64,000 nucleotides of DNA from positions 62,862,100 to 62,926,099 of the forward strand of contig NW_026262712.1 of the NCBI RefSeq assembly GCF_021869535.1. Direction: 5' to 3'. The DNA is from Mytilus californianus. Lineage: Eukaryota > Mollusca > Bivalvia > Mytilida > Mytilidae. Position 1 is the stretch's first letter; each line of letters begins with the position of its first letter. The position numbers were made by a program, and so were the translations under genes. Below, piece after piece: positions 57,241-64,000 of the stretch. Below the pieces are notes generated by a model. That model ran no database searches and was not told the origin of the DNA. It was given only the letters and a program-made list of their open reading frames with translations.

Positions 57241-58450
57241 TTTAATGCTTTGTTAATAACCTATTTGTATGTCTTGTCTTGACCATTTTTGTTGTTTACT
57301 ACTAGGTGGTGTTGAACGACTTTGACTACCCATTAGGGTCTCTCAAGGTCCAAATTTAACTTAAAATAACATATACCGTACTAATTCTATTGCACAGATG
57401 GGCATTTTGACAATTAATGTCTCTGAACAAGGAATCAGAAGTGACCTGGTGACCCAAGGCATTTTTAAAAGGGGCTTGGCGACCTAAGAGGAGTACCCTA
57501 TTGAAGCCCCTGGATGGTATGATTGGCAACACAAATATACAGTCAAAACACAGAGGCATGAAAAAAAAAAGAACCCACAGGACAGTAAAAAATGCCTTAC
57601 TGGTTTCTGATATTTGTTTTACTTTAATTTTCCTTTTCAGAGAAGACAATGTTTCACTGATAAATTTTTATGTTAAAATTTTTCACTGTGTTGCCAATAT
57701 TGGACGACATTTTGTAGGCTTGTTGTGTCAATCTAAAAGGTAAAATCTTAAAACTATGATCCCTTTAATTGAAACTGGTCAAATTCTAATAATGTGTTTT
57801 AACTGCTTTTGTTTTATTAGAATAATTATTGGCAAGACAGACAATTGTTTTGATAAGTATCTCTTGTTTGCAGTAATCTGATATTATTAATAAAATTGAT
57901 TTCACTTGAACTCTTTCACTGACAAAAAGTGCACTATCTTCAGAGCTAACAATTTTTCCCTTGATATATTTTTCAAGTCAGAAAACTTTGTAATTCAAGT
58001 TGCCCTTATTCGTTTAAAGTATTTGGTCCATTAAGGAATTTGGTTCTGTCGAGTTCCTGTTTAAACTACAAACTTAATAATATTTGATATGTACAAAATG
58101 CATATTCAGGATGATAACAAATAAACAACCAATACAATAGGTTGGTTTTTCATAGAAGTAGATCAGGAAATTGGGACTGCCACTGGAAAATGAGGGCAAG
58201 ATTAATTGACTGATTGTTGGTTGCTTAATGTCCAGTTGCAAATATTTCATGCATGTTCAGGACCAGGAAAAGTTAACATTAAATTAAATGAGGGTAAGAT
58301 GAATAGGGGCAGATCTGTGAGTTGATTGATATATGTATATCTTTAATTATTGTAGTCCTGGGTTGCTATCTCATTGATGTTAACCACTTTTCTCCTTTTA
58401 CTAATACTTTGTTTATTCTGGTACAGTTTAAATTGGCCTGATGATAGCAG
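57241..58450. other. Intergenic with dispersed-repeat fragments
   Basis: No supported gene. 57241-57350 may be decayed 5' sequence of the preceding element. 58080-58290 carries repeat pieces also seen near 50900 and 53560 (ccactggaaaatgagggcaa). Confidence 0.4.
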
Positions 58451-58635
58451 AGAGGCCTGATGGGTTATTTTCGTTCTTCATGATCGGCGCATATTCGCTA
58501 TCGTAATCTGTTTTTTTACAGATTTTTTTTTTATATTTTCGTGATCCATGATCATGGAAATTTATTTTCTATGAATCGTGATTGACAAAAAAATCCACTC
58601 GTGAATCGTAATGAGACCCCCCCATCAGGCCCCTC
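58451..58635. mobile_element. 185-bp MITE with 7-bp target duplication
   Basis: Inverted ends (agaggcctgatggg and the complement of cccatcaggcccctc) are flanked by atagcag (58444-58450 and 58636-58642). The middle includes tgatccatgatcatgga, itself palindromic. Non-coding; hAT-like size of duplication. Confidence 0.8.
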
Positions 58636-58642
58636 ATAGCAG

Positions 58643-60124
58643 TAACTCACACTATCACTTTGTTCAAAACTGAAAACTGAGCATAAAATACTGATATTAA
58701 ATACAACACTGTTAATAACTATAAAGTATAAAAGGTTTTTATTAACATAAACAAATAATTAACTTTCCTTCACAGTCATGTGATAGTATAAACAAATAAA
58801 CAAATGTAAGCATTTTAATTAGGACCTTAGATCATGAATGTGAAAGTAATCAACTCAAAATGTTCTCAATAGTAGAAGATAGGTATTATTACAATTTATA
58901 CTGCACTCGTTCTATTTGAGCAGTCAAAATGCGTTGACTGTATATTTCTTTGTCATATACAGTCACTGACCCGATAACTCTTTTCTCATGAATATTTAAA
59001 TAGTAGAGCCAGGACTATGTCTGAATATTCATGAGGACCGCTTCAACCTGTAGCGTGGAACGACTCAAACTTATTTCTTTTAAATTGTTGGAAAAACATA
59101 TTTCATTTGTTAATATTTTTTGTTTAAAATCTATAAATCATTATGTTTTATGCTTATTGTTGATATTTTAGTCCATACTCAAACGAATTCTTTCACCATT
59201 GATTGGTTTCAACAGGTAATGTACATTTCATTATGTTGTATATTTCGTCGCCAATTGTGAGGCCTTTTTAAAGGGAGATTTTTCCCAATATCTAAATCAA
59301 ATAAATAACAATAACACAATAAACAACAATTTAAAATGTTTTTTTCTAGATTGCAGTATAAAGACAATAATATTGTATTGACTTGACATATCAACGATAT
59401 AAGGATTCGGCCCGAAACGGGGAAATAGCTCGGCAAGTCAATAGTCAAGTCAGTACACTATTATTGTCTATATAATGTAAATTTAAACATGAATTCTGAG
59501 ATTACAAAATTTCAGTCAATTAGGTTAATAAAAGTGCAATAAACAAAAAACTCATTATCATTGTTATAACAAGACAGTTCTGAAATTGGTTCATTATATC
59601 AGGTAATATGAATTGTAAGCAAAACATACATACATGAATAAATTAATACTGGATACTGAATTGTTTTATCCTAGTTGTGTATCTCATATTAGATTTTGTT
59701 AAACATTTACCCGTCATAATAATTTAACATTGCTGACCCTTTCCCAGCACCTGAGGTCAACCCTAGCTTCAAGTAGAATCTGTGTTATGGAAATGATCAA
59801 TGCTTTAGGTACAAAATGTATATATGTTAAATGTGGCATAATTATAATCCTTGATAACAAAATAAGCATAAATTTATGGAAAATATTGGTACTTATTATA
59901 TATAACGAAACCTATAGCAAAACATTGGTACTAATAAAACTACAGAAAATATTGGTATTGAATTACTTAGCATTTTTCCTTTAAATAGCAGTAAGATATC
60001 TTAAAGAAAATAATCAAATAAGTAACGTAAAAAATAATCAAATAAGTAAAGTATGTGAAAATCTACTTTTTTAATATTGCTGAGGCCTAAAATAAAACTA
60101 TTACAAACATACAAAATAAATAAT
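58643..60124. other. 3' flank of TMEM101, no gene
   Basis: AT-rich. A perfect 12-bp inverted pair, ctcatgaatatt (58985-58996) and its complement (59023-59034), lies in a structured stretch. No coding sequence is supported. Confidence 0.45.
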
Positions 60125-61996
60125 TTAATCCACTTTTATTTTGTTATCCCCTCTTGTCATTATCAAACAAAATCCAATTATTATACACAAATCATCAGCA
60201 ATAACCCTAACTTGGTTCCAATAAAACATCCCTCTTTTATTCACCCAATACTGAATGTCACAGTCTACAGCTACTGTCAGTATTGCGAAGACTATTGCTA
60301 ATGATATAGACACGTCACGTAAAAAAAATCCTGAGAAGAAGCTTATAGCACCACAAGCTAAAACTAAAGTAATGAAATATCTAATCCAATCCCCACCTGG
60401 GATGTGCATTAGGAATGCTCGCTTATCTTCATAAGTGTTATTGATTATATATACATAAGCAAGTAGAAATATTCCAACTAATGTTTCTCCAAGTTTTCTA
60501 AGTTGTCTGGATTTGACTTGCTCTTGGAAATAGGAGAATAATACAAATATACCAGCACAACCAATCAATCTTACTGACATCCTTATCTGAAAAAAAACAA
60601 CATATAATGTAGTGACCAATAAATTGAAATATAACTTTTAGTCTCTCGTATAAACTTTAAGTTAGAGCAAAATTGAAAGATAAGTATACAGTATTATTAC
60701 TATACACAAGGTGATTTAGTTATAAATATCACTCATGTTGTGATTTTTTTGAGTCAATGCTAATGACTGTGAGGAGTGAATCACTCTTGGCAGAGACTTT
60801 TCTGAGTCAATGCTGGTGATTGTGAGTGAATCAATCTTGGTGGTCATTTTTCTGAGTCAATGCTTGTGACTGAGTGAATCACTTTTGGTAGTAATTTTTC
60901 TACTTATTTGCTAGTGATTGAGAGTGAATTTCTTTTGGTGGCGATTTTTCTATGTATATGCTGGGGACTGAGAGTGAATCACTTTTGGTGGCGATTTTCT
61001 ATGTACATGTATATGCTGGTGACTTAGTGAATCACTTTTGGTGGTTATTTTTCAGTGTAAATGATGGTGACTAAGTGAATCTCTTTTTGTGGTGATTTTT
61101 CTATGTACATGTTTCTGCTTATGACTTTGAGTGAATCCATTTTGATGGTGATTTTTTTTCTGTGTAAAAGCTGGTGACTGTGAGTGAATCACTTTCAGTG
61201 GTGATTTTTTAGTGTCAATGCAAGTGACTGTGGGTAAATTACTCTTTGTGGTGATTTTTCTGAGTCATGCTAGAAACAGTGGTTGGCTTTTTCTGAGTTA
61301 ATGCCAGCAATTGTGTGTGAACCACTCTAACATGTCTTTTTCAGTATATATTCAAAAGATATGGTATGATAAACAAGATTGTAAATCAGAGCAGTGTTAC
61401 TACTCCTAATCACCAGCAATCATCCTGTTTCACACAGGGTCCTCAGTGGCCGAGTGGTCTAAAAAGTTACTACTGTAATCACTAGCCATTCAACACTGAG
61501 GTTGTGAGTTCGAACCCCGCTCATGCAGGTGCATTCAACTCCAATCTTAATTGACTAGGATTGTCAGTTTTCCTATCGAAGAGTCGTGGTTTTCTCCAAG
61601 CACTCCGGCTTCCTCCACCAATAAAAACTGGCCGCAACCAAATAGCCCAAATGTGGCGCTTAAAAGTGGGGTTAAAACACCAACAATCAATCAATCAATC
61701 CTGTTTCACAGAGATTCGATCAACACCAGCAAGTGAGATTTTAAAATGTATCACTTGTACATGTGTGTACTTAATGAAAATGTACTGTATTGTAGGCAAG
61801 AGATAACAGCCTTACCCTTTGCGGTTCGGTATATCGTAGATTTTGATTTGTATATGTATTGTAAGCAAAATATAACAGCTGACCAGCATAAACCAATGAC
61901 AATTCTTTTCTTTTGACTTTTGCTGACATCAGAAATCCAACTGCTAGGAAGATAGCTATGTGGCTGTATATCAATCTTGGTGGTATTGGAGGATAT
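60125..61996 (-). CDS. TMEM101: TMEM101 orthologue, last two exons
   Basis: Exons on the minus strand: 61996-61816 (starts in split phase after a tttcag acceptor, ends at CAAAGG before GTAAGG) and 60586-60125 (after tttttttcag, stop TAA). The intron phase is 0 and the join reads TEPQR then IRMSVRLIG. Features shared with vertebrate TMEM101: a YPPIP start to the membrane region, MSAKVKRKEL, a HIPGGDW loop, DCDIQYWVNKRG and FYWNQVR near the C-terminus. About seven hydrophobic segments are visible, so it is a multi-pass membrane protein. The vertebrate protein is about 257 aa; about 214 aa are present here and the N-terminal exon(s) lie upstream, probably beyond 62 kb or outside the window. Molecular function is poorly known. 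Confidence 0.85.
60735..61340. repeat. Degenerate ~58-bp minisatellite in TMEM101 intron
   Basis: About ten diverged units with ggtggtgatttttct and gactgtgagtgaatcac. Unit length varies from about 50 to 65 bp. Confidence 0.8.
61435..61697 (+). mobile_element. tRNA-derived SINE, copy 2, with 13-bp TSD
   Basis: Flanked by atcctgtttcaca (61422-61434 and 61698-61710). Head tcctcagtggccgagtggtc with A box and gttcgaaccc B box, resembling tRNA-Leu/Ser; body with ctccggcttcctccaccaat; tail of CAAT repeats (aatcaatcaatca). It lies antisense in the TMEM101 intron. The perfect target duplication suggests a young insertion by LINE machinery. Confidence 0.92.
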
Positions 61997-62399
61997 CTGA
62001 AAAGCATTACAAACTATTATCTTTCTGTGGAAAAAAAGCTACTGTCTCTATATTATAACAAACAATTTTTGATTTTTATGTGTTTTATTTGTTTTTTTTC
62101 CAGAAAATAGCGACTGGTTTTTGTTTCCACTGACATATATATAGCGTAAAGAGGTTTCATTTTTATATCTGCATGATAATCCATTTATCACTTTGAGATA
62201 CATTTAAGTTATTGTGATCATTCTTTAGTTATCTAATATGCAAAATATTTCAATGTTAACAAGCATCAATGTATTTCTGCATAATACTTGCTATTATATA
62301 TTGGAAGGCTTTTCAAATAATAAATGATCATGATGATACAATGTATATTTAATTTATAATTGATTTAATTTGGGAGAACTTCAAATTAATGAATACCAA

Positions 62400-62545
62400 A
62401 ATGACAAATTGATTGACTGGTATTTAACACCACTTTTAGCTATTTCATGGCAGTCCATTTCTATTGGAGGAAGAAGCCGGAGTACCTTGAGAGAACCACA
62501 GACCCTGAACAGAAAAAACTGACAATTCTTGTCAATTAACAGGCT
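62400..62545 (-). mobile_element. SINE fragment, copy 3
   Basis: Complement of the body and tail of the other two copies: agccggagtacc, then ttaacaccac with gattgact at the tail side. The tRNA head is missing. Confidence 0.75.
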
Positions 62546-63439
62546 AAAGATACAGTAGTCAAGGTGTAATACCACCAAATCATAGTACGTCACATCCGGT
62601 TGCATACAAAATTAGGTTGAAAAAAATATTCCCTTGAATTTGACAGTTGTAGGTAATTAATCCTACATTTCATTGCAGTAAAACATTTCTGGGTCATAAA
62701 CATATATCTTGGGTATTTAAAAGCACCATTATTTTTCTATTTGGGGTTTCTATAGAATATTTTGGAACTTGAGGTTACATGGTTACTAAAGCTTGTACAC
62801 AGGTTATTAAAAGGGGAAAATTTGATTGGTTAACTTCCAGTGAGGGTTATTTTCTTATAATTGTGCAATGAAATGTTATGTGAAATTTTTTCTATAGTAT
62901 TGGACAGGATAAAACTTTACTCATGCCAAGTATTTCTTTATTTGAAACAAAGATAAATTCTGAACAATTTTTTGAAAAGTGCAAATTTAACAAAGACTAA
63001 TAGGGGAAAATCAATGATGATATTACACCTCAAACTAATAAAACCCCTCGCCCACCTAGTCCCGCAAATAACAAAATCTGTTGAATGTCTGAAAAGAAAG
63101 ATATTTGGCATGATGTTTTTTGAGGCAGCAATGTTTTGGAGGCCAGCTAATTAAAGAATTTTCCCTTTTTAATCTTGCTAATTTCAACATCTTATTGATG
63201 TAAGTGTTGGCCGATTATGTACTATAGTTAAAATAAATTATGTAAAAGTTTTCTGAATTATTGGAGAGATTTTAGAGAAAATACTGTTAAATCAGATAAA
63301 GGTAAACTCTTGATTTATTTTTCAATTAAACATATTTTGGTACAGAAAAATATCTGGAATTAAAAAATTTTAAAGATAGAAAAGCACTATGCAAGATCAG
63401 AATAAGTGCACACCCCTTAAAAATAGAGAAGGATATATA
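62546..63439. other. No gene recognised, 5' side of TMEM101
   Basis: Probably TMEM101 intron or upstream sequence. I searched the minus strand for the N-terminal membrane segment and did not find a convincing exon. Confidence 0.4.
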
Positions 63440-64000
63440 TGCAAATAAATGGGGAATGTGTCCATGGGACACAGATGATGCCCCCGTTTGCATATAACGT
63501 TATAAAGGGAAATTACTCAAGAACTGAACAAGAACGATAAAAGTGACGCTACCCAAATTTGTACTCGATCTGTGTTTTGTGGTAAAAAGCATTGTGTATA
63601 CATTGTAAGTTTCATAACATTTGGTTGAGGCAACTTAAGTTAGAGAACGGAAACTAAAACTTTGGCATTTTTTTCCATTTATAAAGGGCATAACTCGAGA
63701 ATGGTTAAAGTGACCCCACCAAAATTCAATCTTGATCTTTATTTTGTGGTAATAAGCATTGTGTATATGTTTCATAAAATTTGGTTGAGGCAAACTGAAG
63801 TTAGAGAATGGAAACTAAAAATTTTGCAATTTTTTCATTTATGAAGGGGCATAACTCTAGAACAGTTAGAGTGACACTACCAAAATTCAAACTTGATCTG
63901 TATTTTGTGGTAATAAGCATTGTGTATAAGTTTCATAACATTTGGTTGATGCAAAATTTAGAGAACGGAAACTAAAAATTTTGCAATTTTTCCATTTATA
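63440..64000 (+). repeat. Dispersed repeat, tandem units, runs off window
   Basis: Starts ggggaatgtgtccatgggac and has at least three units of about 175-180 bp with cataacatttggttgaggca and attttgcaattttt. Same family as 25815-26060. Confidence 0.8.

Noticed and set aside
61435-61530. Functional tRNA gene
   Set aside because: It is the head of a SINE with body, repeat tail and target duplication.
62972-63154. Missing first exon of TMEM101
   Set aside because: The frame is on the opposite strand and its complement lacks the expected membrane segment.

Overview
The window looks like nuclear DNA of a marine bivalve, most likely a mytilid mussel. It is AT-rich, its genes have introns, and it is crowded with dispersed repeats, tRNA-derived SINEs, non-LTR retrotransposons, MITEs and minisatellites of molluscan type. 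The species call rests on recognising repeat families by eye, not on a database match. Nothing looks bacterial: there are no operons, rRNAs or CRISPR arrays.

Layout. 0-3.9 kb: gene-free, with a 101-bp foldback, a 31-bp minisatellite (1.63-2.8 kb) and a 104-bp foldback element inserted in it. 3.9-15.6 kb: a satellite domain whose 47-48 bp monomers point one way up to 8.50 kb and the other way after it, with a hairpin at the switch and a 43-bp inverted repeat at the outer ends (3931-3973 and 15606-15648). 16.2-33.1 kb: a minus-strand LTR retrotransposon with near-identical 740-bp LTRs, a tRNA-Leu type primer site, a polypurine tract, a small membrane-protein ORF and a broken gag, but no pol. 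It is split by an 11.4-kb TIR element (18352-29789, 9-bp target duplication) that carries further nested elements, and by a 1.1-kb TIR element (30748-31823). 33.2-39.6 kb: another TIR element holding a degraded non-LTR retrotransposon that encodes a hydrophobic N-terminus, a 2A-like motif, a PHD finger, an endonuclease and a reverse transcriptase.

39.95-50.7 kb: the one complete host gene I can build, on the plus strand, with nine exons including a 20-nt microexon. It encodes a secreted 289-aa protein with a CAP domain, an EGF-like cysteine-rich segment and a ShKT-like domain. Its introns hold a 64-bp minisatellite, a broken Penelope-like retroelement and several MITEs. 50.7-58.6 kb: repeats, a SINE and a second, better preserved non-LTR retrotransposon copy. 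60.1-62.0 kb: the last two exons of a TMEM101 orthologue on the minus strand, with a SINE (13-bp target duplication) and a degenerate minisatellite in the intron; its 5' exons are not visible. The window ends in a dispersed tandem repeat.

The two host genes have no evident functional link. The main story is layered transposition: LTR element, then TIR elements, then hAT-like, SINE and MITE insertions, whose order can be read from target duplications and from filled versus empty sites.
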